From contig KV748178.1 in assembly GCA_001692895.1 (NCBI GenBank), positions 1,784,536 to 1,848,535 of the forward strand: 64,000 bases of DNA, read 5' to 3'. The notes beneath the pieces were generated by a model. That model searched no databases, was not told the DNA's origin, and saw only the letters and a list, made by a program, of their open reading frames with translations. The DNA comes from Cenococcum geophilum 1.58. Lineage: Eukaryota > Ascomycota > Dothideomycetes > Gloniales > Gloniaceae. Positions within the stretch are counted from its first letter, which is position 1; every line of letters starts with the position of its first letter. A program made the translations under genes and the position numbers. Below are positions 10,501-23,016 of this stretch, piece by piece.

Positions 10501-12495
10501 TATATTCTTAAGGTTGTTAAGCCTAACACCTAACTTATTTATATTTTTAATATAAAATAGAAATGGAGTGTTTATAGGAATAATATAAAAACTAATATAC
10601 CCTAAGGGGGTTTAAACCCTAATTATACCAAAAGAAATTATAGTACCTTTACTAAAATAAATTGTATACTAGCCTGCCGTTAAATAGTTAATCTAAATAG
10701 AGCTATTAAGCTACTAAAGGGCTTAAACTTAAGGTTCTTCTACTATAGATACTCTTATAGCTCTAGTATCCGGCATAATACTATAAAAGACGTTTACTAA
10801 GTATCTATTATTAAAGGAAAACGCGGAGCTCTTCTTTAGCTTATTAAAGATATCTAACTTTATAATAGAATAAAGCGTAGATTAGTTATTAAGGACAGTA
10901 ATAGTTTATGTGCTATTTACCTTACCATACTTAGTAAAGTATTGGTTAGGTAAGTAGTCCTTAATTTCTATATTTATAAGGAGCTATTTAGTCTTATTAA
11001 CCTCACCCTTAAGGTCTTTTACGCCTTTATATTAAACTAAAAAGCTTTAGAAGTAGGTCGTAATAACCTTATAATTTTTAATATTTCTTATACTCTAACG
11101 GAACTTATTATATACCTCTTTTTACTTATTAAGGGAGTGTCTAGTTAACTAGCAATTTAGCTTCTTATAAACATAGTATTTCTTTTAGCAATTACTTTAA
11201 AATAAACCTCTATAAGGACCTCCATAATTACCTTATAATTAATATTAATTATACCCTCTTCTATATTCCCTACCGCGGCCACTATATATTTAATTAGTCT
11301 AGTTATAATTGTATTAGTTAGGAATACTTAGTTAGGTAGGGTTTTTGATATAGAACTATTAAGATTCTTATATTTATGTTATAGTACCTACGGCAGAGCG
11401 TAGCTTAGTATATACTCCTTTAAATATATCTATAGGTTTATATAGCGCCAAGTTGCACTTAAGAACGCTATAGTATACTAAGATAACCTAGTCCCTTAGG
11501 CTGTTCTTATTTTGGTAAGTTTTAGTAAAGCTATATTAGATTTTCTAGAGTTTATTAAAGAGTAGTTAAAGGCACTCTAAATAAGTCTTTATTAAGTTAG
11601 AAGTAATAACTCTCTAGAATATAGTCTCCCGCCATTTAGATATATAAAGTTAGCAATTCTTATTAGTCTTAAAGTAGGCTCTAGTAAGCTAAAGCATTGC
11701 ATTAAAGTTATAGTTTTTACCCGTAATATAGTTATAATAGAATATTACCGCCCGTCCCTTTAATATAACAGAAAAAATATAATAGTACTAGTAGCATTAA
11801 ATTCTAACCTTATTATAACAGTTATAAAAGACCTATAGTTTTACTCTAAGTATATTATATAATTCTCCTCTAAACTTCTTCTCTTTATCCGAATATACCT
11901 TTATTAAATTTATAACTTCTTATAATAAAGGCTTATTGGTTAGCTAGAGTAAAGGAGGTAAAAGCAGAGTAACTCTAAGTAAGAAAGTATCTCTAGGTAG
12001 GAGAGTAGCTCTAGGTAAGGGGTTAGCGTTCTAAGGGTTTTAATATAAATTAAAGTTACCTTCCAAAGAATATAGGTTGTTTTTAGGTTTCTATAGTTAA
12101 TATATAATCTCAGCTTCCGTCCATATTAGTTCTTCTATACTAGTAATAACAGCCTAAATATTACTAGTAATTAGGTTACCGTTCTTAGCAATATATACCC
12201 TATTCCTATAAAGGAAGTCTTAAAAGTCTTAAATAATATTAACGTTGCTAAGTGCCTAGGTATTAGCAGTCCATCCTATAAAATCCTCCCTAAAATACTC
12301 CTATAGTTATAAGTTAGCGTAGTATCTATTTTGGTAGAATATAATATAGTATAGAAGAAAGCCGTTAACTTATTTTACGGTATAAGTTATTATATTAAAG
12401 GCGAATTTGTCCCAATTTTCATTAATAAGTTTCGCGTACTTAACTACCCTTAGTAGTAAGAAGTCTTTCTAGTTATTTAAGGTAGGCATAGCCAT
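7600..12495 (-). pseudogene. Copia1 gag-pol polyprotein (decayed)
   Basis: Minus strand. An ATG at 12493-12495 begins MAMPTLNN followed by a stop. Downstream, the order is gag, protease, integrase, an RG-rich linker near 9,300, RT and RNase H. The RT motif reads IVSIQTNNIIILG where YVDDI is usual, so both catalytic Asp have become Asn. The C-terminus resembles the NTNTLRV-type end of fungal Copia RNase H. The product would make Copia virus-like particles and cDNA, but stops are frequent throughout. The stretch 8897-8956 contains undetermined bases (N) inside RT. Confidence 0.8.
8897..8956. other. Cluster of undetermined bases
   Basis: Eleven N positions within 60 bases, in the Copia1 RT. This probably reflects low-quality or collapsed repeat assembly rather than biology. 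Confidence 0.9.
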
Positions 12496-12900
12496 GTTTT
12501 CGGAGGGAAGGAAGTGTTATTAGTATAGGGATTATCGTTTAGTACGCGTTTATAATATATATTTGTCGTTTAGTACGCGTTTATTATTTAGTACGCGTTT
12601 ATAACATATATTTGCGGTTATAGGGCTTAGGACTAGTTCTAGCCTTAAATCGCGAAAACTTATAAAGCGTGTTATTTTGCGTAATAGACACAAGAATCCG
12701 TAATCTTAGAAAGGCTTAGGACTAGTTCTAGCCTTTAAATCCTTAGATTTATAGAAGAGTTCTATTTAAGGTTTAGGACTAGTTCTAACCTTAAAAAACA
12801 GCTTCCTCTAGCATAAGTAGCACTAGTATAGTGGCTTATCTCTTTTTAGTGGAATACCTAGCTATTCTATGGTATAACAGTGAAGTTAACTATTAATTAG
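12496..12900 (-). repeat. Copia1 leader with direct repeats and palindromes
   Basis: In the untranslated leader, TTTAGTACGCGTTTATAA occurs three times (about 12,537-12,605). A 21-bp near-palindrome (core TTAGGACTAGTTCTA) occurs three times, at 12624-12644, 12713-12733 and 12770-12790. Each could fold into a hairpin in the genomic RNA, perhaps for dimerisation or packaging; that is inference. Confidence 0.7.
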
Positions 12901-13135
12901 TGTTAGTTATATAAGGGGATATTACATAGCTATAGTTCGTAGATAGTATAATAATTGTTATTCTTATATACGTTAGGGAGGGCGAGGAGCTTAAGGCTCC
13001 TCGCCACGCTACTGCTGCGGCAATATGTGACGGCAACTTGCCATACGTAACGGCAACTTGCCACCCGTAATGGCAACTTGCTACCTATAATGGCAATTTG
13101 CCTTATATAGTGACTACTTGCCTTTATTCCCAACA
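12901..13135 (-). repeat. Copia1 LTR (upstream in coding sense)
   Basis: 235 bp, TGTTAGTTATATAAGG to CCCAACA. Collinear with 6980-7214, with differences dominated by C/T and G/A transitions. Carries the same palindrome (12981-13005) and GGCAACTTGCC tandem units. Confidence 0.9.
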
Positions 13136-13140
13136 GTAAT
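13136..13140. repeat. GTAAT target-site duplication, right (Copia1)
   Basis: Exact match to 6975-6979. Confidence 0.9.
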
Positions 13141-13330
13141 ATAATTTACCTAAATATATAAAACCTAAAGACTTAACAACCCTTAAAGAAACTAAACTGG
13201 AAGTTTATAGGCCTATACTAAATTAAGAAGAAACTAAGCCTATACGCTTATAAGCTTAAACTACTAACTAAAATAAAAAATATATCTAACGTTTTACGTA
13301 AACTTACTATAACCCTTAAAACATATATAA
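13141..13330 (+). pseudogene. Gypsy1 integrase C-terminal part (decayed)
   Basis: Directly continues the integrase frame interrupted at 6979. It reads ..YLNIQNLKT.. and ..WKFIGLYTI.., then a NVF-VNLL-like end where the family has HNVFHVSLL. It precedes the chromodomain remnant that resumes near 19,140 after LINE2. The right limit is approximate. Confidence 0.7.
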
Positions 13331-13649
13331 TACGATGCAATCGCCTGCTAAAGAAACCCTTAAAATAAGCCTAATAGAGCTTCCACAAGCTCTAGAAGAC
13401 TATAGAAACCTTTTCTATTAATATTATACACCCTAATTTGGCGTTAGTGGAGGTATATATAGTGTTTTCCAGTATATAGCCCCTAAAGCCGGATTATAAT
13501 AAACAAATAAGCCTCTACCCTTAACCCTAACAACCCCAATTAAATAACACGCCCTTTAAGAATGCGTCCTATAGACTATATAAGCCGTAAAATAAACCTA
13601 GCAAGCGCTATAAAAACGATCTCTTAATATAGATAAGGAGCGTACTACT
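13331..13649 (+). other. Probable LINE2 5' UTR
   Basis: No protein-like stretch recognised. It lies between the last Gypsy1 codons and the LINE2 ORF1 ATG. Confidence 0.4.
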
Positions 13650-15060
13650 ATGCTCTCCTTCCTTACTACCGCGATTACGACCCTTCGGGTAGCCTTTACT
13701 ACGTTAGCGGAGCTTACCTGAACCTAAGGAACCTAGGAATAGTATACCTAAGATATAAAAGTAATCCGGACAGATATTGGCGCCCTTTAGAGGGCCGTAA
13801 TAATAGCTATAAAGAGCGGACCGGCGTCTATAGGCCCGCTGTTATATATATACACCGCTGCCACTATACCTATAATGCCTTAAGCTATAAGATAAGCTGC
13901 CTATAAACCTATAGAAGTAAACGAGATTATAATCTGTATAGGTAACGCTGCTAATTATAAGGAAACCTTAAAGCAGAATAGCTAAGCCCTAGTATATAAG
14001 CTCTAGGCTATAAGACCCCTAAACACCTACAAGATATAAGCCGTAAAGAAGCTATAGAGTGGTAACGTTAGGGCATACGTTATAGATAAAGATATAAAAA
14101 ATAGATTGCTATAAGAAACGGGGTAGATAAAGGTCCTAGGGCGCTCTACTATACTAACCATACCGCTAGTACTAATAGAGGTCTACGTAGTGCCTATAAG
14201 CCTTACTATTTAGGGCCTAAAGGCTAAGTAGATAATAGAGGATATAATAAAGCAGAACTATACTATAGCGGGACTTGTAGTAGAAAGGCTGGCGTAGAAA
14301 AGGCCAGGAAAAGTCCGGATAGGAGGAAAAGTTTAATTATTACTTATTATAGGCATATGGTTAGAAGAGATATTAAATGCGCTATTTAATTAGGGCCTCT
14401 TTTTAGAAGGAGACTACTACCTAGTTATAAGGCATAAGACGACATTTCTAGTAACGCAATGCTTTAAATGCTAGGGCTTTAACTATATAGCTAAGAGCTA
14501 TAGAAGAAAGGCTAAATATAGACGCTGCGCTAAGTAATATAACACTAGTAAGTACGCAGGAGACCTACCTAAGAAGTATATTAACTGTAAGGTAGACTAT
14601 AAGGCATAGAATAGGGCGTGCGGCGTTAAGCGAACGCAGTAGGAGAAGGCTATAGTAATTAGGGCCTTTACGCTAATACACTACGCGGGCACCTATAAGG
14701 CGCCCATAAGCGGACAGTGATTATAATTATAGTACGAAATTACTACTAAAGAGGCCTCGCAATAAACCAAGAAAAGGAAGCTAAAGGAAATAACTATATA
14801 GGAAAGCTTTATATAGGCAGAGGAGGCCCCCCAAAAGGTTAGCCGACTATAGATTATTAACTACTCTAGGAAGGAAAAGGGCTAGAAACCCCTCCAATTA
14901 ACACTTTAAACAGCGCTAAATAGTAGTATATACGCCCTAATCTAAGTCCTAGTAACTTAGGAGCCCTTATAAAGTATAGAGCCTAACGTAAAAGTAAAAG
15001 CAGAAGCCTAAATCTAGAGAGAGGCGTTTAGAGGTTCTAAAACTACGCTATAAGGGAGCG
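13650..15060 (+). pseudogene. LINE2 ORF1: gag-like protein with zinc knuckles (decayed)
   Basis: ATG at 13650 (MLSFLTTAITTLRVAF). Around 14,458-14,640 there are tandem CCHC knuckles: QCFKC..GFNYIAKSY (expected His and Cys changed to Tyr), then YRRCAK..NTSKYAGD and YINCK. This is the ORF1 architecture of I/Tad-group LINEs, which binds the element RNA. Gln/Trp codons have been turned into stops throughout. Confidence 0.7.
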
Positions 15061-15064
15061 AATA

Positions 15065-18000
15065 GATACTAAAGGGTACCGACTTAGCTAACTTAGAGGC
15101 TAGTATAGATGTCTTATATTAAGATACCGGAATCCGCTTATAATTATATAGTATAACACTAATAATAATAGGAATAGTGTACTGCTCTACTTCCTATAAG
15201 AGGTAGAGTAGGCTAATCCCTAGCTAGATATACTAGCTATCTAGAAGCTATAGCGGAAGGATTAAGGAAATATAATATATACTATAAAGTCCTACTACCT
15301 AGTATACGCGGGAGTTAGTAATATAAGGATCTGTTTCTACATAAATAAGGCTATTAATAGAAATAAGTAGGCGCCTACGTACTACTTAGCGGACGTATAC
15401 ACAATTAAACTAGAGGGCCGCGAGCGGATTATCTAGATTTATAATATTTACAACCCTTAATAAATAAACAGTAGCCTTTACGTACTACTAGAGCTGCTAA
15501 AAGCTAAAGGAGAATATATACTGTTAGGAGACTTGAACCTACACCACCCCTTTTAGAGGGGTATAGTAGTAATAAGCGCGGATAACGCGGCGGATAACCT
15601 TATCTACGCTATAGAGGTAGCTGGCCTAAGCCTAGCTACTAAGGCGGGTATAGAGATATAGGTAAAGAGTATATTAAGGAGCACGCTAGATCTAGTGTTT
15701 ACCTCCCTCTAAATTACTAATAGACTGCTATAAAGTTAAAGGTAGGACTACTGGTATATAGGGTCCAACCACTTCCCTATTACTATAGAGGTAGACATAG
15801 AGGCGCTAGAGGGGCCTTCGCTACCTAAAAGACTACTATAAAAGAAGGCTAATTAAAAGGTAGTGTAAAATAAACTAGAGGGCTGGCTTTAACCCCTATA
15901 TAGGTTCCCGTGCGATATAAAAGACAAACTAAACGCACTAGTAGAGGCTATATACTAGGCGATTAAAAATACTATAGTAAAGATAATATTTAACGCGTGG
16001 CCCTCGCCGTAAGCCTCTAAAGCGTAGTTAGAGGAATGTATAGAAGTAGTAAAGGAAACCTAGTAGGCTTTTTAGGCGTAAAAGGCCTCCTAATTAGTAC
16101 CTAATTAGATTAACTATAGAGTTATATATAATAAAAAGAAAAGGGTAATCCGGTAAGAGGCTAATAAGCTATAGAGATATACTATTAAGAAGCTAATAAA
16201 CAACCCTAAGGGAGTATAGAGGTTGGCAAAATAGGCGTATATAGCGGATGGGAAGCCAAAGGCCCTACTATAGTTTCCTCCTATTAGTAGACTAGGAGAA
16301 GAGACCCTATACTATAATAATAAGAAAAAGGCCGCTATCCTTATAGAGTATTTTTTCCCACTGCCTATAGAGGCGGACCTTAGTAATATATTAGGTTTTA
16401 TATACCCAGAGCTAAGAACTATAAAGAAAGAAGTTAAGAAGGAGGATATTATTACGGCCCTAAAGGGGCTTGCCCCTAATAAGGCCCTAGGCCTAAAAAA
16501 GATTACTAATTAATTTCTTAAGATATATAAAGAGTAGCTAGCCCTAGTACTAGCTAAGCTCTTTAGTAGCTATATAGTAATTAGATACCACTTAAAACCG
16601 TTTAAAAACTCTATTATAGTAGTCCTTTAGAAACCGTAGAAGCCGTCCTACTCTATAGTAAAGGCCTACCGGTTAATTGCGCTATTTAACACTATTAGGA
16701 AGCTACTTAAGAGAATAGTAACTAGTAGGTTATTTAAAATTGTAGAAGAGATAGGTATACTACTAGCTAGCTAGATAGGAGTAAAGCTAGGGCGCTTAAT
16801 GTAGATAGTGCTAAAACTACTAACTTAATAGGTATATATAGTATAGAGGAGCAACCTAAACCTAGTAGTATTACTACTTAGTTTTAATATTTCCGGGGCT
16901 TTTAACTAAGTCTCCTATAAAAGGATAATCTATAATATAAAAGCCTAGGCCGTGCCCTACTAGATAATAGAGTTTATAAAGTCCTTTTTTAATAACCAAA
17001 TAACGAGGCTCTTAATTAGAGGATATATAGTGTAAATAATATAGACGAATACTAGTATACCCTAAGGCTTAGCGCTATCGCCAATCCTATTTATTTTTTT
17101 TGCCTATATACTCCTACCGGAGCTATAAGGGGGCACTACTATAGCGTTTAGGTTTGTTAATAACTTTAATATACTAATATATAGTAAGACTACGGAGAAC
17201 TATAGAGCCTTAGAAAGGGCGCATAAAATATATATAGAGTAGGCACGCCGGTATAGGGTAGTGTTCGCCCTAGAAAAGTACCACTTTATCTATTTTATAA
17301 GAAGCTATAAGAAGTTTAATATAAAGGCTATAGTTAATATACGTAGATTTATAAAAGGCCTAATTAGCAACCTACGCGTGCTAGGGGTATAGGTTAACTT
17401 AAAGCTTAAATAGGGACTATATATTAACATTATTAAGACAAAAACGGTTATATAAATGGCCGCACTAACTTGGCTTATAGCCTCTATATAGGGCGCCTCC
17501 TTTTAAAAGGCGTAGACGATATACTCCGCCGTAGTCCAGCTGGCAATCTTATATAAATATAGTACCTAGTACTTACCACCAGGGTAGGTAAAGCCTAAGG
17601 AGATAAGTAAAGCTAAGCTATACTAACTAGGCGTAGCGTAGAACTTATACCTCTATACTATTACGGAGGCGTATAAATTAACGCTAATAGTAGTATTAGA
17701 GTATAAGACGGGGTTTCCGCTGCTCTAAATATACCTAAAGGAGCTAGCTATAGCCTACGTAAAAAGGATATAGGAGGGGTAGGTAAGAGAACACATTAAA
17801 AGGGAGTATAATACTATATAAACTATAATAGCCTACTAGCTTTAACCTAGAATAAGGCTACTAATACGGCCTACTAGAAGGGATAAGCTTAAGAGAATAG
17901 CGGCTGCTATTATAGGGATAGATATATAGCTAGCGGACCTATTTAAAGCACAGTATAGGAAGAGTAGAAGGGCTAAGGTATAAGAGGCGTTTAAAGAGTA

Positions 18001-18480
18001 GTAGAAAAAGGAGTAGGAAAAGTACTAGAGTATACTTACGCACCGTACGACAGCCTAGGCCAAACTATAAAATAAAAAGGTCTATAAATACTACGTAAGG
18101 CTTACTAAGATAGAGAGTATAATTAATATGCTACTTAGAATAGAGTATATAGGGCTTAATAGATACCTCTATTACTAAAAAGTACTAGGGTACCTAACTC
18201 CGGCCTACCTATGCGGCTATAACTAATAATTAATAATATACGTAATAGTGTTTTGCCTTAGGTATACTGCTAGTTAGGTGGAAATATATTACTACGCTAG
18301 AATATCCTTATATAGAGAGCTTCTAGCTAAGCTAAAGGCTACTAAGGTAGTTATGGACTAGTTTATATAGACAAACCTTTTACTATATCTCTTATTAGCT
18401 AGGGAGCTGGCTAGGGTAAAAAGAGGAGACTAGGAAGTACCTTAAGAAGAAAAGAATAGTAGAGTACGGTAAAGTACGGT
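15065..18480 (+). pseudogene. LINE2 ORF2: endonuclease and reverse transcriptase (decayed)
   Basis: The endonuclease part has YILLGDLNLHHPF near 15,515 (family GDFN-HH). The RT core has VKAYRLIALFNTIRKLLKRI (about 16,660) and LALSPILFIFFAY (about 17,070). FRFVNNFNILIYS (about 17,145) stands where the family has V/A-D-D, with both Asp changed to Asn. A Cys/His-poor C-terminal region follows to about 18,480. The enzyme would nick the target and prime reverse transcription. Catalytic loss and many stops make it dead. Confidence 0.8.
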
Positions 18481-18790
18481 AAAGTACGGCAATATTGCGG
18501 CAATTCGCCAAATATAGTAGAATACTTAGGTATAGCAGAATCTGGTAAAATTTAGTATAACTTAGTAAGCTAGTAGAACCTAGTAGAACTTAATAAGTTA
18601 ATAAAAGTTGGTAAAATATAGTAAGTTGGCAGAATATAGCAGAAATTAATAAGCTAGTAGAATTTAGTAGAAATTAGCAAGCTAACAGAATTTAGTAGAA
18701 TTTAGTAGAACTTAGCAAGTTAGTAAAACTTAGTAGAATTTAATAAGTTAGTAGAACTTAGCAGAACTTAATAGAATTTAGTAGGTAATA
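18461..18790. repeat. LINE2 3' tail of GTAGAATTTAGCAGAA-like repeats
   Basis: Irregular tandem units of the type TTAGTAGAA/TTGGCAGAA/TTAATAAG, preceded by GTACGGTAAA repeats. A strikingly similar composition is found in the Copia3 3' UTR (59,655-59,885) and, inverted, in the Gypsy1 LTR (19,805-19,885). Confidence 0.75.
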
Positions 18791-19136
18791 CGCCCTAGTA
18801 CTATTGTAGCTATAGAGCTACGGAGCTACGTACGGACTTCTATATTACTAGCCTTATAGGCCGCTGGCCTTTACCCTACCTAAATAACCAGACTAACTAG
18901 GATAGAACTTAGGCCCTAGCTATATACCCCACCAGATAGACCTAGGAGTACGCATTAAAATGGCTTTTCTATAGCGCCTTAAGGAGACGTCTACTTATGC
19001 TTAGCAGCTACTATTTAGAAAAGAGGCTATATAGGCCGCATAATAGTAAAAGGAGAGGTTTTATCCGGCTATAGCTGTATAGTTTCCCTTTTATATATAT
19101 ATACCTATATAGACCCGCTATATAGACCCTAACGGG
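18791..19136. other. Unassigned stretch between the LINE2 tail and Gypsy1
   Basis: Contains GCTATAGAGCTACGGAGCTACG and other moderately GC-rich pieces. No protein-like reading or RNA gene is visible. It could be LINE2 3' UTR or another short insertion. Confidence 0.35.
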
Positions 19137-19555
19137 AGCCGCAATAGTATAATTAAATATCTTATCTTTATAACCCTTAAAAGGTAAACCTATAACTTAT
19201 AAAGTGCTACTATTACCTTCCATAATTATTAATAATAGTAACAGTTTTTACTTTATTAACTTAATTAATAATATATAATAGAAAATATAATCTAAATAAT
19301 TTAAACTCCTTATTAAGTAGGAAGGATATAAAATATAAACTTAGGAAATTTATAACTAGATTAAGACCAACGCGCCTTCCCTAGTAAAAGAATTCCATAA
19401 AGACTATCCTTTGCGGCCTACTCTAGCTAGATGGACACGATATAAAGGTAAATAACTACTACCTAATACGAATACACGAAACATAATAGCAGGAAGCTCT
19501 AAATTAAAAAGAACTCGAAATACGTCACGACGTTCATAATACGATCACGTGACAC
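19137..19555 (+). pseudogene. Gypsy1 chromodomain (decayed)
   Basis: Plus-strand translation gives a damaged C-terminal chromodomain of a chromovirus-type Gypsy: ..KLLIK.EGYKI.T.EIYN.IKTNAPSLVKEFHKDYP.., ending in PTLARWTR. Chromodomains target integration to heterochromatin in this family. It continues Gypsy1 pol after the LINE2 insertion. Confidence 0.7.
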
Positions 19556-19556
19556 G

Positions 19557-19612
19557 TAAGATATTAAGGAACTTTAACCGGCGGTCGAAGTTGTCTAATT
19601 AGTTAGATCCGC
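19557..19612. repeat. Shared palindromic 3' module (Gypsy1 copy, partial)
   Basis: ATATTAAGGAAC followed by the palindrome CTTTAACCGGCGGTCGAAG and TCTAATTAGTTAGATC. Same module as in Copia1, Copia2 and Gypsy6, here only its left half. Confidence 0.7.
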
Positions 19613-19728
19613 CTTGCTAAGACCTACTGTAAAGATAATTGGCAAAACTCTACACCGCTACCTGACGCAACTATACGAACGCGATAAGTAATAAGTCTTA
19701 ACTAAATTAAATTATTTAGACCTTCGGC

Positions 19729-19740
19729 TAAAAGGGGGGG
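19729..19740 (+). other. Gypsy1 polypurine tract
   Basis: TAAAAGGGGGGG sits three bases before the TG of the 3' LTR, the expected position of the plus-strand primer. Confidence 0.75.
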
Positions 19741-19743
19741 TAC

Positions 19744-20085
19744 TGTAACGGGACTAGCCCAGTTATAGTAGGAATGTCTCAGTGAAACACTCAATAGATA
19801 AATTCCGACGCTTTAACCAAATTCTGCCGAATTCTGCTAGCTTAATTAACTTCTGCCAAATTTTACTAGATTAATTGAATTCTACTAAAGTCTATTAAAG
19901 ACCGCGTGCGTATATATGCACGCATTAACCACCAAGCCCCTAACTATTTAATTATATAATTCTCTTATTATTTCTTTCTCTTCTTTACATAACGTCTTAT
20001 TCTTAGCGAGAGCTATATACCCTTAGATTTAGATAGAATTTATATTATTCCTTTAAATCTTCTCTAAAGTCTCTTTACGCCCTTA
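19744..20085 (+). repeat. Gypsy1 3' LTR
   Basis: Begins TGTAACGGGACTAGCCCAG directly after the polypurine tract. The end is approximate, placed where minus-strand Gypsy2 RT sequence begins. No 5' LTR of this element lies in the window. It contains inverted copies of the GCAGAATTTGG motif. Confidence 0.65.
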
Positions 20086-20087
20086 TA

Positions 20088-23011
20088 TGTATAAAAGTCA
20101 TTAAGGTAGTTAAAGAGTATATTATTTATATACCGCTAGTACGTAGCTAGTCTATTAGTTAGTCTAAAAGGAAGTACCTTATATTTATACGTTCTATAAT
20201 AGGTCTAAAATATAATAAGATCTTTAGACCTAAGGTTTATCCTAATTTAGTAGAAGGCCTAGCGGATATTAAGCTTTATAAAGACCTTAGCTCTACTTAT
20301 TCGGGCTAGAGTCTTATTAAGTAGGGGTAGCGGATAGCGGTCCTTACGGGTTATATTATTTAGCTTATAGTAGTTAATGCAGAAGCAGAGTCCTCTATTT
20401 AGCTTTTTAATAAAAAAAATAGGTAAGGTAAAAAGGGCTTAGCTAGGCTTAATAAAGCCCTTATTTAGGTTATTAATAAGATACTACTTTATAGCCTATA
20501 ATTTAGTAATAAACTGCTTATAGAGGGGGCTAAAGCTAAGGGTGTTTTCCTTACCCTACTTAATCTTAATCTTGTAGTTATATAGTTAGTAAGGTAAAAG
20601 TATATTAGACGCTACTTTAGAGAATCCGTCTTTAAATTTCTAGTGTTAATAGGGCAGCTCTTATTCTACTAGTTCCTTATCTATAAGCTTATTTTCTTAT
20701 CCGCTAAGCTTACTTCCCTTTTTCTTAATTATTTAATTAATTTCGTATAAGCTTATTATAAAGGCGATAGTATTAAGCTAAACCAAGTTCTAGTAGAATC
20801 CTACGGCACTAATATAGTAGATATTAACTAGTAGAAGGTCCGCTAGTTTCCTTACAGCTATTTTCCGGACCATATTTTATAGTTTAGGGTTTATAATCTT
20901 TCTTAGCTCCTATTTTATCTTCTATAGGTTATCCCTCCAATCTATTAGTTTAGTATAATATCTAACATTCCTTACTGTTTTTTACAGCTATATAGGGCCT
21001 AAGCTCTCTATAGGGGGCTTTTTTAGGTCTCTACTAACTTCCTAGGTCTTTAATACGGGTAGCGTAATATAGGTAGTCTAGGGGCGACGTAGTATACAGA
21101 TCCGTTATAAATTAAGCTATATATCTTTCTTAAAGGCCTAATCCCTACGCCTAGTAAATAGTATTAATCTAGGGCCGTATAAGGTTTTCTATTATAATAC
21201 TAATTTCTTTTATAATAAAAGGGGTTAGGGGTAGAGTTTCGGGCTAGATAAGCCGTCTACTTTATATATTAAGCTATAAGCCTAAATAGGCTAGCTATTT
21301 TCGCCCTAAGATTATATTATAGCTACCTAGGTCCGTAATAAGGAAGGGGATATTATACTACCTTTATCTATTAACATAGAGGTATATCTATTAACATAGA
21401 GGTAAATCTATAAAATAGTTATAATAGGTAGCCCTATCTGCCTATTATACCCACGGATAGAAATTAGTTTAGGCAGTTCTTTAATAGGTATATTTAGAAA
21501 GTTAGCCAGCTTTATAGTATATTAGGTATCTATTAAGGCAAAGATATTTGCTTTAGAGTTAGCTAAAGTAAAGGTTAAAACTTAGTATCTATTGCGGAAT
21601 AAAGTATAAGTGATAGTGCAGCTTTTTCTACTAACTAGCTAACCTAGATTAACATCTAATATATTAATCCCTTTTAACCTTAAAGAGGAGTCTTCCTTTA
21701 GGGTTCCTCTTTTTCTAACTCTGTACTATCCTCCTAGATTAATAAAACCTTATCCACTTTTATATTTATTAGGTAATCCTTTATATAATAACCTTTCTAA
21801 CTATAAGAGAAGTAAGCTCCTTAATTACTAAGGGCTTATATATAGGGGTTACTATATATAGGCCGAGCATTCGCTAGGCCTATAGTAGGACTAGCTATAT
21901 AGCTAGCTACTAAATTAGCAGTAGGCTATATAGGTAGTACTATAGGGGTTGCTAATTGTACTAGGGTATTACGGGCCGTTCTTATATTGCTTATAGTCTA
22001 ATTTAAAGGGTTTTTAGCTTTATATCGTTCGGCACGTACCTTAATTTAGTAGAGGCCTTAGTTAATAGCTAAGCACTAGTCTATAAGTTCCTTTAGCGTC
22101 TATATAGTAGTTAAAACTAGTAATACGGCTCGCTGCAAGTCTAGGGTAAGCTTATTAAATAGGTTAGGCATTAAATCTTCCTAAGGAATTTAAGCCTAGC
22201 TAGCTAAATACAGAAAGCGGGTCTAAAAGGCTAAAAAGGTCTCTATTGTTTTTATATTTAGGCTTTTATAATTAAATTGGGTGTTTTATACTTTAAAGGG
22301 GTCCTTATAAATAGAAGACAAGTATATAATTATCTTTTCTCTAAAGAGGAAGGGATTTACTAAGTCCTATACGTATCGCGGACATAGGTGCGTCTATATA
22401 TCCCTATTAGTACGGCTAAAGATATAGGCCATTTTAGCCTAAGTAGTAGGGAAGTAGTCCGTATTAACTTTAAGCTTATCCTATAATTAAAGCTTCTAAT
22501 TATTAAATATAGGGTTAGTTCCGTCTATAAGCAATAGGGGGTTTATAACCTTTGCGGACCGTAATAATACTAATGCTATATATTAGGCTAGGGCCTTAAG
22601 AATTATAATAAGTCTCTAGGTATCTAATAACTCTTTACTAGGTATAAGGGGTTCTTTAGCTTTAAGCAGCTCTTAAAGTTATTTAATTTTAATATTAGCT
22701 ACTATAAGCTTTACCTAGGGGTTTAAGTTAGTTACTATTTTACCATTGAGGTATTTAAGGGTCCTATAGCTGCTTTACCGGCCGCTGTGGTTCTTAGCAT
22801 AGTAATATAGTTATTAGGGTAACGTTTAGTAGGATTCTATAGGGTTCTAGTTTATATATTCTCTATAGGTCTTATTATTCTTTTCTATTCTTTTAGTTTT
22901 ATTTAATTCTTTAAGTTCTAGTAATAGTCTTTAGGTCTATTTCTATATTCTATTCTTATTTATAGTCCGTAAATATTTTTAAGTTCCTTCTTAGGAAGAA
23001 GAATAGACGAG
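20088..23011 (-). pseudogene. Gypsy2 gag-protease-RT remnant (decayed)
   Basis: Minus strand. Gag lies at about 22,900-21,850 (KVNTDYFPTTQAKMAYIFSR and ..EDLMPNLFNKLTLDLQRAV). A zinc knuckle near 21,800 reads YFSY..KGYYIKDY with Cys changed to Tyr/Ser and His to Tyr. RT starts near 20,430 (FFIKKLNRGLCFCINYYKLNN, ITRKDRYPLPLLNKTLARI) and continues to ILFNYLNDFYT, where Gypsy1 truncates it just before the catalytic motif. The order gag, PR, RT is Ty3/Gypsy. No LTR of this element was found. Confidence 0.75.
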
Positions 23012-23016
23012 CTTTA
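23012..23016. repeat. CTTTA target-site duplication, left (Gypsy3)
   Basis: CTTTA precedes the 5' LTR and recurs at 31042-31046. Confidence 0.9.

Larger units (their letters stand above)
6980..13135 (-). mobile_element. Copia1, full-length Ty1/Copia retrotransposon
   Basis: Two 235-bp LTRs (TG...CA ends, with RIP transitions) and a perfect 5-bp duplication GTAAT bound a 6,156-bp element inserted in the Gypsy1 integrase. Coding is on the minus strand. The leader after the upstream LTR starts CTAATTA, a probable primer-binding site that the other two Copias share as CTAATTAGT. Gag starts near 12,495 and pol ends near 7,600. A purine stretch AAAAGAAGAG precedes the downstream LTR. RIP stops make it inactive. 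Confidence 0.9.
13331..19136 (+). mobile_element. LINE2, Tad/I-like non-LTR retrotransposon
   Basis: Plus-strand element with ORF1 (zinc knuckles), ORF2 (endonuclease, RT) and a repetitive 3' tail, inserted in Gypsy1 between integrase and chromodomain. Both ends are approximate because no clean target-site duplication was identified. Stops in place of Gln/Trp and a D-to-N change at the RT active site show RIP damage. Confidence 0.75.

Noticed and set aside
12537..12605. Short spaced direct repeats as a possible CRISPR-like array
   Set aside because: Only three units, irregular spacers, inside a eukaryotic retrotransposon leader.
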